Of a stretch of DNA of 64,000 bases, positions 1-8,481 are shown in pieces (position 1 is the first letter of the stretch; every line of letters starts with the position of its first letter). Both the position numbers and the translations under genes were made by a program. The stretch lies in contig JAHQRK010000031.1 in the NCBI GenBank assembly GCA_019828595.1, positions 717,935 to 781,934 on the forward strand, written 5' to 3'. Origin of the DNA: Aphanomyces cochlioides. Its lineage: Eukaryota > Oomycota > Saprolegniomycetes > Saprolegniales > Verrucalvaceae. Below the pieces are notes generated by a model. The model was not told the origin of the DNA, ran no database searches, and saw only the letters and a list, made by a program, of their open reading frames with translations.

Positions 1-690
1 TTCCTGCCGTCTCTGCAAGTGGCACTTCGACTTCATATCCATCGGACATGGCATTGCAAAACTCGACGAAAAAATCACAATCTGGTTTGCCAAAATCAAT
101 AGTTTTGCAATTGCTTTCAAACGTTGCAAAGACTTCATGAAGAAGCACAAGCGGAAGGAGAGATCTCTCGTTGGAGGTTGGAAGACGATGGCATTCAATC
201 TGTCCATCAAACTGTTTGAGGCAACACATCCAACTGGTTTTTCCTCGACCCTTCGCACACGAAGATGGAGCTGATAATTCATTCTCCAACTTCTGGATTT
301 TTCTCTTCTTGCGCGGCTAATGTGCGGAAGGAACCGCAACACGTTCAGGTACGATCACCAAGACATGAATTTTGTCGTCGTCGAAATATGAGGGGCACTC
401 ACCACCCACCGCCCCAGAAAAGAACTTGGAAAGCTTCTTGGTTTCCTTCCTTCTTTCAGCATTGACATGCGATGCCGTCACGGTGTTTCCTTCAGCATTT
501 TGGGAATGTCATTCCACATCACGGTCTTCGGCAGACAACCACGCATAACCCTTCAACGCCAACATAGGGATCCAGCTAGATCCATTGCACGTCCAGTGTA
601 CTCAATTTCTTCCTTCATCTTGTCCTTGAGACATCCCATAGTCTCTTTAGCAGCAACGTCCAGGAGAGGTGTGTCCTTGTGTAAACTCAC
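1..690 (-). pseudogene. CRN pseudogene A (truncated by window edge)
   Basis: Read on the minus strand, this is a degraded Crinkler. A ubiquitin-like header segment with its start codon and first codons missing is followed by several stops, then an HVLVIVP junction, a basic KKRK stretch after an in-frame stop, and the segment that in CRN-K precedes the nuclease domain. It is homologous to CRN-K but much more diverged. At the T run where every CRN-K copy has five T's, this paralogue has six. The rest lies beyond base 1; complete copies are at 22598-23344, 38496-39245 and 61144-61891. No function is expected. Confidence 0.8.
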
Positions 691-712
691 TTCAAAAATT
701 AATAAACCTGTA

Positions 713-2419
713 CTACTCTGGAATTTTATATATGCAGGTTTGTCGTTCGATTGTGGAAATAAATATATGAAGGATTGAGACACACACATCGCAATGTTCC
801 AATGCATTAGAACTACTAGCTCGAGATTGTAAGTGTGCCGATCTTGCTAGTCAATTGAGCGTCGAGAAGAAAGTCTTGGCAATCGAGCACCAGTTGTGGA
901 TCGACATCTAAGGACTCGGGCGATGATTTCATGCCTGCCTTGTACAAGTGGCGCATCTTGAACTTGTTCCCCCACGGCACTCCATGACTTGAATCATCAC
1001 ACTCTGCAATGTGACGAATATGTTGTCGGCTGTTTGTCTTGGCACGGCTGCATAAGCGTCGATAACGGCAGATATGAGCTCTTCAATGGTGTCCGACTGG
1101 ATTTCATATTGTAGAGTTTGAATAGAACGAAAGAAACCGAGGTCCAACACATTTAGGTCAGGACTCTTTGGTGGCTGGAACGACCAGCTTATATTCCAAC
1201 CTATATAGTAACTATTCATAAGTCACACCAGTTCTACATCATTCTACATACCGTCTCGCTTGCACTCTCTATCAAAGTAATCATCACAAATACCATGCGC
1301 TCAAGCGTTATCATGCTGAACAATGATTCTCTCGTGTCGAAACGGAACTGGCCAACGTGATCGAATGGCTGGAAGGACTTTGTTGATGCAAAAATCACGA
1401 TAGACTTCTCGTGTCACACTGATCGATTTTGTCTCAATTGTTCCCGCCGGCCGATTTCGACTAGAGCGCTTGGCAGGGAGAGCTTCAACGAAAGGCCAGA
1501 TCCCCAATTTCCCATCAAACCAAAGCCCATTCACGAGTCTTGGGCGCGCAAGGGCACACAGGAACATTACTTTGGTTCGAGCATTTTTGTTGGGGCAGGT
1601 GCGATCAAAGTCTTCGACAACTACGTCATCACATATGTAGATTCGCTTAGTGAGTTCATCCATCCAGAACCATTTTTCGTCCACGTGGACGACATTGTAC
1701 ATTGAATTCATTCGCCAGTGTTGATTATCGACATTTGACATACAGAACTCGAGGTTAGCAAGCTCATGACTCTTTGTTAGAGATGGTTTGAGAGTTCTAC
1801 TGCGAATCTTCACTGTACCTTCTCGCACTAGTTTACGGATTGTTGTGTGCGAAACACCGGTTTGCTTTGCGAGAGATCGATAGGATCGTCGCTTGTGAAC
1901 AGGGATCGTCTTGATTTTCGATTTGATGGCCTGCCGATCCACCGGCTTCCTTCCGCAGTTCGATTTCTTGCTGTCGACGATCGCGTGTGGCGCTCCGTTG
2001 AGTAATGATTCAACTCCAGCATCCCACACGCGGGATACCGTGGCTTGGCTTGTCTTAAAGATCGAAGCAGTCTTTGTGAGAGCGCCATGTGGTAGCCGTC
2101 CATCATGGCTGATCGAGAGCAGATGTAGCATAACAGCCCGGCGCTCCTCGTTCGTCAGGACTCGGCGTCGCACAGGCTCAGTGTTGAGGATGTTGTCAAT
2201 ATTCATCTCAAAGACAAGTGAAGGTGACTTGATTAAAGTATAGAGTTGGTCACTATTCAGATTCTCCTGATCCACTGCTCCGATTTTGGCGAAACGAGAA
2301 CCATTGGAATCTATGCACTTTGATTTGCTAAAATATACCCAATCCACAGTCGTTTCCTGAAAATTGAGGGTTGTTTGGAGGTTTGAACAAAAACCTGCAT
2401 ATAAAAAATTCCAGAGTAG
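713..2419 (-). mobile_element. Mariner A element, copy 1 (Tc1/mariner)
   Basis: The 29-nt terminal inverted repeats run from CTACTCTGG to GCAGGTTT, with one mismatch between 713-741 and 2391-2419. TA duplications flank the element at 711-712 and 2420-2421. It is 1707 bp and holds one broken transposase gene on the minus strand. It inserted in CRN leader DNA: outside the left TA lies the AGGTTTATT leader motif of CRN pseudogene A. Confidence 0.92.
816..2206 (-). pseudogene. Mariner A transposase (broken)
   Basis: This is a Tc1/mariner transposase of the plant/oomycete DD39D type. The likely start is the methionine at 2206, inside the TIRs; an upstream methionine at 2452 lies outside the element. 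The N-terminus has helix-turn-helix segments. Catalytic aspartates are in HVDEKWF, QHDNA and SPDLNVLDLGFF, with about 38 residues between the second and third. Two lesions are visible. An in-frame TGA directly follows QHDNA, where relatives have arginine. A one-base frameshift lies near the C-terminus after VMECRGG. A 51-nt GT-AG intron (1201-1251) joins RDG to WNIS. All four copies share these lesions, so they predate the amplification. Confidence 0.88.
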
Positions 2420-2421
2420 TA

Positions 2422-3649
2422 TTGTCTTTTTCACTGAAATTTGTATTGTCAATTTCAGTCAAATTTGTAGTTTCGACCAAAAATCAAATACATTTCCAAA
2501 TCGATTTGACCATACTGAAGCCAAGTTGAACCGAATATTGGCCAAAGTAATTGCATGTGTATTAGGGTGTGTTAGGGTGTGTTTTGCGTGAATTAGTTAA
2601 ATATTCGATTCTGATTGGCTGCGAGATTCGGAAATTGATTAAAAAATCGATACATTTCCAGACATCTCACTATTTAGAATGAATCTCACAATATTTTTGA
2701 CTAAAAATTGAAATACTATTCAGGTATAGTGAGCTCAAGTGTAATACGAAAGTACACCCAATAAAGTAATGTTTTGAATGTGTGTTTTGCGTGTGTTTTT
2801 GTCAAGAAGGCAAATACTTGATTCTGATTGGCTATAGATTTCAAATAGATTTGGAAAAATAGATACATTTTTCACCCCAGTCACAATTTAGAGTGTAAAT
2901 AACAATACAACAATATAACATTGTGCGAGCAAGATCGAATCCTCACCTTAATCATATACCAAAGGCTCCCACAGTTGCTTCGACTTCGTCAATTCGTTGG
3001 AGGCAAGTTCAGTTGCAAGATGAGATTTAGTTCATGCTTCTGGCGCACGCTGCAGCTCCAGGGGGTGTAGTGGTTTCAAAGAAATTTCGCCTGATCAACC
3101 GGTTCATGATTGAAGGTGATATCAAGTTTCGTCATCTATCCGGTTAAAGCTGCTTACATGTTAATAACATAGGTATGACTGTATCAAGTTTCGTAGTCTA
3201 TCCGGTTCAAGCTTCTGAGGGTATAGTGATTATTCTATATATTCGATGTGAGAGGTTCATTATCAAAAATAAATCAAACCAATGACCAAAACATTTATCA
3301 AATTTAAAAGGTCATTTTTATCAAAGCATTATTTTGCTATGTTTCACCCTTCTTTGTAACATATCTCACAGAATATCGGCTTTAAGAAGTTCGTTTCTTT
3401 TGAATTTATATTCCTCTGACAAAGTTCAAAACACACAAAAATTTTCATGGAAAACTGTCATCGGGTTCGAAAGTTACAAGCACATATACCCTCGATGCCT
3501 TCGACGACTGTTAATAAATCGCGTGCTCACTGTTTGTTTCAAAGGTCTGAGGAACCTGGAGATATTGTTCGTATAAGTTTTTACAGTATTCTGTTGTGCA
3601 GGTTTACTAAATTTCAAAGTGAGTTTCCAACTGATGTTCATTTCCAAAT
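2422..3649 (+). other. AT-rich leader region upstream of CRN-H1
   Basis: No gene is seen. The first half, to about 2945, is AT-rich and holds two diverged repeats with reversed CCAAT boxes. From 2945 the sequence is shared by all CRN-H leaders. The last 300 bases (3350-3649) recur upstream of CRN genes generally and form the target later invaded by transposons at 13730-19767. Equivalents: 12868-13573, 25077-26304, 35537-36765, 48272-48976 and 58185-59412. Confidence 0.7.
2570..2905 (+). repeat. Diverged tandem pair with reversed CCAAT boxes
   Basis: Two related stretches (about 2570-2700 and 2783-2905) each run GTGTTTTGCGTG, then a CTGATTGGCT box (2611-2620 and 2824-2833), then an ATAGATACATTT-like or ATCGATACATTT-like stretch. 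CTGATTGGCT is a good match to the reversed CCAAT/NF-Y consensus. A regulatory role is inference. GATTGGCTATA also occurs inside the end of mariner B (near 17643), so this may instead be transposon residue. Confidence 0.45.
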
Positions 3650-4726
3650 ATGCTGACTTTGTTCTGTCTTGTCGTCGGCGAAGGATCACCTTTCTCTGTG
3701 GACGTTGCTACAAATGCGACTGTGGCAGGTCTCAAGAAAAAGATCAAGGAAGAAAAGTCATATTCAATCCATTGCGACGCAGATATGATACAGCTTTATT
3801 TGGCGGTGAAGGATAATGCATGGTTAGAATCGACGAGTCCGCTTGTTGAACGGTTGATGAAGGGCGAGACACCCGATGAAATACAGGAATACTTGGTCGA
3901 AGCAAACAAAATGAATCCGTTTTCTACACTTGCTAAGGCATTGACGTCCCCCCCTGGTCAAGACCAACTTCATATCTTGGTGGTGGTCCCAGAAGAAGGC
4001 GCATTCAGCGCTGCGAATTTGCGTGTTGGCCTTGAACTTCTCAATTTAGTTCTCCCCCACGCTCTGACGGATTGTCCTACTACCATGTCTGACCGGAGTC
4101 CAAACTTCAAAGCCAATTTATGCTTGTATTATGACTGTCATCGTCGAAAGGAGACATGGATCCGATGTATCCTACTCGATATCTCGTTTCCTGCATCACT
4201 GGTGACAGCTGCGCATTTGTTCCGACGAAGTAACGAATATCTGGCGTTCCCCATGATGCAAATATCGGATATCGATGATGAACGAAATGGGTTGTTGTTG
4301 TTCCAACCATTGGAATATGCTTTCGACCATTTCCAAATCAGTTTTATTTACAACCATCGCAACGACTGCTTTTATCTCAAGCTGTTTGACCAATCCATTC
4401 GAAACACACGTCTCGTGGATGCCATGCGCAATTCCAAACAAAAGCAAGTGCTGATGAACGCTATTTCAAGAGCCAAAAGACCTTGCAAATTTGACATCAA
4501 AACAACATTTGGTCATTTGGATGGCAAAGCACTGAAATTCAGATCTCCCGGCCGTCCTTTCAAACGGTGTTTAAACTTGCAGGCAAGATTGGCCTATGCA
4601 AAGGCGTTGAAGAAGCAAGATATTGACCCATCGTATAACTTCGACGATTTCTGGTCAGAGGGATTTTCCTTAGAGGACAAAATGACCATATTTCGCCAAA
4701 GCATAGCAAATTGTGACCAAATATGA
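3650..4726 (+). CDS. Crinkler effector CRN-H1, HNH-like C-terminus
   Basis: An intact 358-residue CRN. Residues 1-60 form the ubiquitin-like header with QLYLAV at 48-53 (LFLAK-like). Residues 60-105 are a linker resembling the DWL region, and LHILVVVP at 107-114 marks the usual recombination junction. The C-terminal domain (about 146-358) has an HNH-like pattern: TAAHL with His189, ERNGLLL with Asn213, then PLEYAFD, where Glu222 stands in the place of the second histidine. This resembles the HNH-like CRN13 family reported from Aphanomyces euteiches and Batrachochytrium, whose members bind host DNA in the nucleus. That assignment is by motif only. No clear signal peptide is seen, which is common for Aphanomyces CRNs. 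The header variant is EGSPFSVDV. The mirror copy at 57108-58184 appears identical. Confidence 0.85.
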   Translation: MLTLFCLVVGEGSPFSVDVATNATVAGLKKKIKEEKSYSIHCDADMIQLYLAVKDNAWLESTSPLVERLMKGETPDEIQEYLVEANKMNPFSTLAKALTSPPGQDQLHILVVVPEEGAFSAANLRVGLELLNLVLPHALTDCPTTMSDRSPNFKANLCLYYDCHRRKETWIRCILLDISFPASLVTAAHLFRRSNEYLAFPMMQISDIDDERNGLLLFQPLEYAFDHFQISFIYNHRNDCFYLKLFDQSIRNTRLVDAMRNSKQKQVLMNAISRAKRPCKFDIKTTFGHLDGKALKFRSPGRPFKRCLNLQARLAYAKALKKQDIDPSYNFDDFWSEGFSLEDKMTIFRQSIANCDQI

Positions 4727-5159
4727 TCGTCTACTGTAACTAATCATTTATAGCTGGGTTTCTGCTGATAATTCATTGATTGTTTTCTTGTTGGACCTTC
4801 AATTCAGCTCTGAACAAGCGCAAGGAACGTGTTGAGCAAGTTTAAAACCTCGTATCGCGCTCGAGAAGGCGACCCATCGATGCTTATTACGCTTGTCATG
4901 GTAGATTGTTGGATGGAATAACGATGGAAGGAAATCCCCGTTGTGTATGGCTCGCCCTGGCTGGCAAAATATCTCGTACCCCCGTGGTGAATACAAGACG
5001 ACATTGTCCAAAAATTAGCATCAATATGATGGATATTTTGGAGTAAATACGACGGCTCGGGTGCTTTTGTTTCAAAAAGAATGAAGTGCAAATTACCATG
5101 TGACGTTTACTGTTCGCGTGGAGCCACTCGTTCCCATGGACCAGCATTCGGCAATGCTC
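4727..5159. other. Unassigned interval between CRN-H and DHCR24 relic
   Basis: No confident gene. The minus strand stays open for 95 codons (4804-5091) in most copies, and copy 50135-50419 differs by an in-frame 3-nt deletion. It lacks an early ATG and matches no family I recognise, so it may be residue of another gene. Equivalents lie beside every CRN-H copy. Confidence 0.4.
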
Positions 5160-5932
5160 AGCCTAGCTGATTCGGTGGTCGACAACCCTGAAAGTGGCAA
5201 GGTAGAGAGTTCTATCCTTTTGAAGTGAATCGACTCAATTCTTAGCTGAATGCAAGTGGAGATTGGCACAAGCCTAGGTTTTTCAAGCACGTCGAGTCCA
5301 AGTTGATTGCCTCCAAGCAGGATACGAAAGACATTCCTCTCCGCGACTATTTCCACCGTCACTCACGGAGCATCTTTTGGGAAATTCAAGACATCATTCC
5401 CTTTGGCAACAACATTTTGTTGAGATTTTTGTTTGGCTAGATGGTTCTCCCCAAGTTGTCGTTGCTCAAGTTGACAGAAAGAGATGCAATCAAGGAATTG
5501 TACGACAACCACCACTTCGTCCAGACATGTTGGTCCCCATCACGTCATTGAAAGCGTCGCTCGAAGTCTTTGACCGCGATGTGAAGATTTATCCGTGGCT
5601 CTGTTTATGAAAGCTCTAGGCATGCTCATCGTTGGAATCCGGCAATGATGTTTGTCAATAAATTGGCGCCTACGGTGTGCCACAAGTGTCGAGCTTTCAT
5701 CCAGTGCACAAGGCACGCCGTGTGGAAAAAGTCGTGCGTGAACAAAATGGTTACGACATATTTGTGTCGATCTATTCGAAGTTGACTTGTTTCCTGTAGC
5801 TTTCAGATGCTTCACGCCGATTCGAACCTGATGGAAAAAGAATTTGAAAGCATGTTTGACCATACATAGTACAACGAAATGCGCAAGATGTACGGATGCG
5901 ATGGCGCATTTCCTCGCGTGTTTGGCAAGGTC
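5160..5932 (+). pseudogene. Sterol delta-24 reductase (DHCR24) relic 1
   Basis: Translated fragments match the C-terminal half of DHCR24, the FAD-dependent enzyme that reduces the sterol C24 double bond. Visible pieces in order are: FFKHVESKL, the block [20 protein letters not shown], the region ending in KLTERDAIKELYDNHHF, a short KIYPWLCL, RRVEKVVREQNGYD, and MRKMYGCDGAFPRVFGKV. A 44-nt GT-AG intron (5202-5245) still joins GK to LNASGDW. Stops and frameshifts separate the pieces, and the FAD-binding N-terminal half is absent. It lies tail-to-tail with CRN-K1. Confidence 0.85.
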
Positions 5933-6304
5933 CCGGGATAATTTGACGCACTTCTGTCTTGTCAAACCTTTGGCATGTATATTGAACGCTTATGATTTCT
6001 TTTTTTATTCGATGGACATGGTTTCGCCAAGGCCATGTCCATGATGACTCAACCGAGCTGAATGAAATAGCCACTATGGTCGTGGTGATTACTATTACGG
6101 CGGCTCCTAAGCGCATAGAGCATTGCGAATTTTCGTTGAAACAATTCCCTTGAAGAAATTCATTCAACTCACACTTTAGTACTCGTATATCTTCGACGTA
6201 ATATTGAAATCCCCCTCGAAATGTGAAGTTGACGAAGCCATGCGAGAAGTTTAACTCTCAGTGGAATACTACAAATAAACATGAAGCAGCATAAAAATTT
6301 GAAC
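5933..6304. other. Interval between DHCR24 relic and CRN-K 3' end
   Basis: No gene recognised. The sequence is shared by all nine units. Equivalents: 10200-10582, 21480-21852, 28588-28971, 32863-33245, 39992-40364, 51261-51632, 55529-55901 and 62634-63005. Both DHCR24 relic types join it at the same place. Confidence 0.6.
6012..6042. repeat. Perfect 10-bp inverted repeat
   Basis: ATGGACATGG at 6012-6021 pairs with CCATGTCCAT at 6033-6042 around an 11-nt loop, next to a T-rich run. It is conserved in all copies. It could fold in RNA downstream of CRN-K; its function is unknown. Confidence 0.6.
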
Positions 6305-8015
6305 TTATTTCTTGTCCAACTTTGTCAGCAACTGATGGATCCACCACTCGTCGTGCTCAATCCGAAGAGGCTTGTTAGTCTGAGCCTCTGGCGGCCACGT
6401 AATGTCGGGATTCATGAATGGCGGGTAACAAGTGTCCTTTCCAGACCAGTCGAAATCAATCAACACCACACGATCCTTGGCGTAGTCCCATAAGATGTTG
6501 GCGTCACGAAGATCCCCATGAACAAGCTTGGCAGCTGCCAGTCGATTTTTCATCTCCAGCACCTGCCGACGAATGACTGTTGCATCGACTTTTGCATCGG
6601 TCAAAGCTTTCGAAATCGGTTTGAGCTTAAGTTTCTCCATCCCAACGAAAATCCACTTGCTAGGAAGGACTTCAAAGTCTAACAATCTTGGAGCAAATTC
6701 GTGACCTGCACAATACTCGTGGACTTCCCTTCCATATTGCTTTGCAAACTTGACAACAACTTCAACGTCATGGCCAGATTGGACAACCATGGCAGAAAAC
6801 ACATAACGTTCCAACTGTTTGCAGTACCGGATGTTGACCTTCTCGCCGCCAATCACAGCTGAATCATGGTACGGAAATCTACTTCGATTTAAATCACGCG
6901 AAGCGACATATTGGGAACTGGTCAGGTCTCGCAACGCAGCTTTCAAAGACGCACATACACGGACTCCCGTCGTCATCAGTCCAACATTGTCGAAGAAAAG
7001 CAACGGAACACTCGTCACAAGAGGTTCGCACAGAGCATACTCATCAGTAACGTTGACAATACCAAATACGCTCAGAAGCGGACCACAAATGTCCAACAAA
7101 TAGCATGGCAAGACACGATCAACCGGCATGGGCAAATGCTTGACGTAATACGCGATATTTTGCATCGTCGGGTCGCCACCTCCATCTCCTTTTTGAACTT
7201 TGACTTCCAAGTTCAGCAATAACCTGTTGTCAAAAATAAAGGATCCGTCTGAAGTAGAATTGTCGACTTGGGCTGCAACCATGCTTGCACCACGAGGGCA
7301 ATCAGAAAGCAAATAGCGTCCTAGTGTATTCAGTGCCGCCTTTGTAAGTGTTTCTTCTTTATCATGCACACCGGATACGGCATCGCAAAACTCGACGAAA
7401 AATCACAATCTGGCTTGCCAAAATGAATAGTTTTGCAATTGCTTTCAAATTTTGCAAAGGTTTCATGAAGCAGCACAAGTGGAATGAGAGATCTCTTGTC
7501 GGAAGTTGGAAGACGATGGCATTCAATAACTCCATCAAACTCTTTGAGCCGAAAAATCCAACTATTGGGTCCTTGACGCTTCGCAAATGAAGCTGGAGCT
7601 GATAATATATTCGCAAAGTCCTCGAGTTTTCGCTTCTTGCTCGGCTGATGATCTGAAGGAACTGCAACACGTTCAGGTACGACCACCAAGATATGAAGTT
7701 GGTCTTGACCAGGGGGGACGTCAATGCCTTAGCAAGTGTAGAAAACGGATTCATTTTGTTTGCTTTGACCAAGTATTCCTGTACTTCATCGGGTGTCTCG
7801 CCCTCCATCAACCGTTCAACAAGCGGACTCGTCGATTCTAACCACGCATTATCCTTCAACGCCAAGTAGAGCTGTAATTCTTTCGCGTCACATCTCAAAG
7901 AGTTTGAATTTTCTTCCTTGATCTTTTTCTTGAGACCTGCCACAGTCGCATTTGTAGCAACGTCCACAGAGAAAGGTGTTCCCTCCCCGACGACAAGACA
8001 GAACAAAGTCGGCAT
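6305..8015 (-). pseudogene. Crinkler CRN-K1 (REase-like plus kinase), two frameshifts
   Basis: Same architecture as CRN-K2 (8482-10199, described in full). Header variant EGTPFSVDV. Two breaks are seen. The C run ahead of the LHILVVVP junction has six bases (7712-7717) instead of the seven needed to stay in frame. The T run common to all CRN-K copies has five bases (7398-7402). The 3' open frame (6305-7369) is complete through the kinase. The gene is divergent to CRN-K2 across the 356-nt spacer. Confidence 0.85.
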
Positions 8016-8070
8016 ATTTGGAAATGAACATCAGTTGGAATCTCACTTTGAAATTCGTTTACCATGGCAA

Positions 8071-8426
8071 TTCTTCCATTGACTGTCGTGTCACACTAAT
8101 TATGCAAATTTCATACTATATATTAATTTTAACATTAATTTAAATAATGGCCCCCACTGTTGGAAATTCCCCAATAGGGGCCAAAAAGCCCCACTTTTGT
8201 GAAAGCCCCCACTTTTGACATAATAGTCCCACTTTTGGTAAAATCAATAAAATAGTCCCCACTTTTGGCAAAAGTCCCTGGAAATATTGTTCATATAAGT
8301 TTTTACAGTATTCTGTTGTGCAGGTTTATTAAATTTCAAAGTGAGATTCCAACTGATGTTCATTTCCAAATATGCCGACTTTGTTCTGTCTTGTCGTCGG
8401 GGAGGGAACACCTTTCTCTGTGGACG
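8071..8426 (+). repeat. Palindrome-centre spacer 1
   Basis: Asymmetric 356-nt sequence between two head-to-head CRN-K genes. From left to right it has an AT-rich segment, then about five copies of a CCCCACTTTTG motif with variable spacing (8150-8275), including the near-palindrome ACTTTTGGCAAAAGT. CRN leader from about 8274 and a truncated CRN 5' end (8372-8426) complete it. The motif array looks like subterminal repeats of a DNA transposon, but no complete element is visible. The same spacer, with small indel differences, lies at 30739-31095 and, inverted, at 53406-53761. Confidence 0.8.
8372..8426 (+). pseudogene. Truncated CRN 5' end at palindrome junction
   Basis: The first 18 or so codons of a CRN header (MPTLFC to VDVA) are identical to the start of CRN-K2. 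They break off at GGACGTTGCC and fuse directly to the leader TTGCCATGGTAAACG of CRN-K2. TTGC lies on both sides, which suggests microhomology joining. Confidence 0.8.
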
Positions 8427-8481
8427 TTGCCATGGTAAACGAATTTCAAAGTGAGATTCCAACTGATGTTCATTTCCAAAT

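Larger units (their letters stand above)
2945..8070 (+). repeat. Inner palindrome 1, left arm
   Basis: This arm is mirrored at 8427-13573. It contains leader, CRN-H, DHCR24 relic and CRN-K. Symmetry stops at 2945/13573: the left side runs on towards mariner A, the right side into a second CRN leader copy and transposons. The two arms differ by a 6-nt and a 12-nt indel and by CRN N-terminal changes. Confidence 0.93.

Noticed and set aside
2206..2452. Upstream methionine at 2452 as the mariner A start
   Set aside because: It lies outside the terminal repeat (2391-2419), so the first 82 codons are not transposase.
2550..2585. TTAGGGTGTG repeated twice, telomere-like
   Set aside because: Only two units, interior to the locus and with an irregular unit; not a telomere array.
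4804..5091. 95-codon minus-strand frame as a real gene
   Set aside because: No early ATG, no recognisable family and no sign of selection beyond duplication; left as unassigned.
5093..5362. 89-codon minus-strand frame over the DHCR24 relic
   Set aside because: The plus strand here translates to recognisable DHCR24 blocks with an intron, so the minus frame is a shadow.
6012..6042. Hairpin as an intrinsic terminator
   Set aside because: Bacterial-type terminators do not apply to this eukaryotic context; kept only as an inverted repeat.
6070..6110. Short YGRGDYYYGGS frame as the end of a glycine-rich RNA-binding protein
   Set aside because: A stop lies a few codons upstream and no further similarity is visible.
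6819..7222. Long frames (94 and 103 codons) on the strand opposite the CRN kinase, repeated in all copies
   Set aside because: They are antisense to a domain with clear kinase motifs, begin without supported starts and are conserved only because the DNA is duplicated.
8071..8426. Spacer repeats as a CRISPR-like array
   Set aside because: Motifs are about 11 bases with irregular gaps, the context is eukaryotic, and no cas genes are present.
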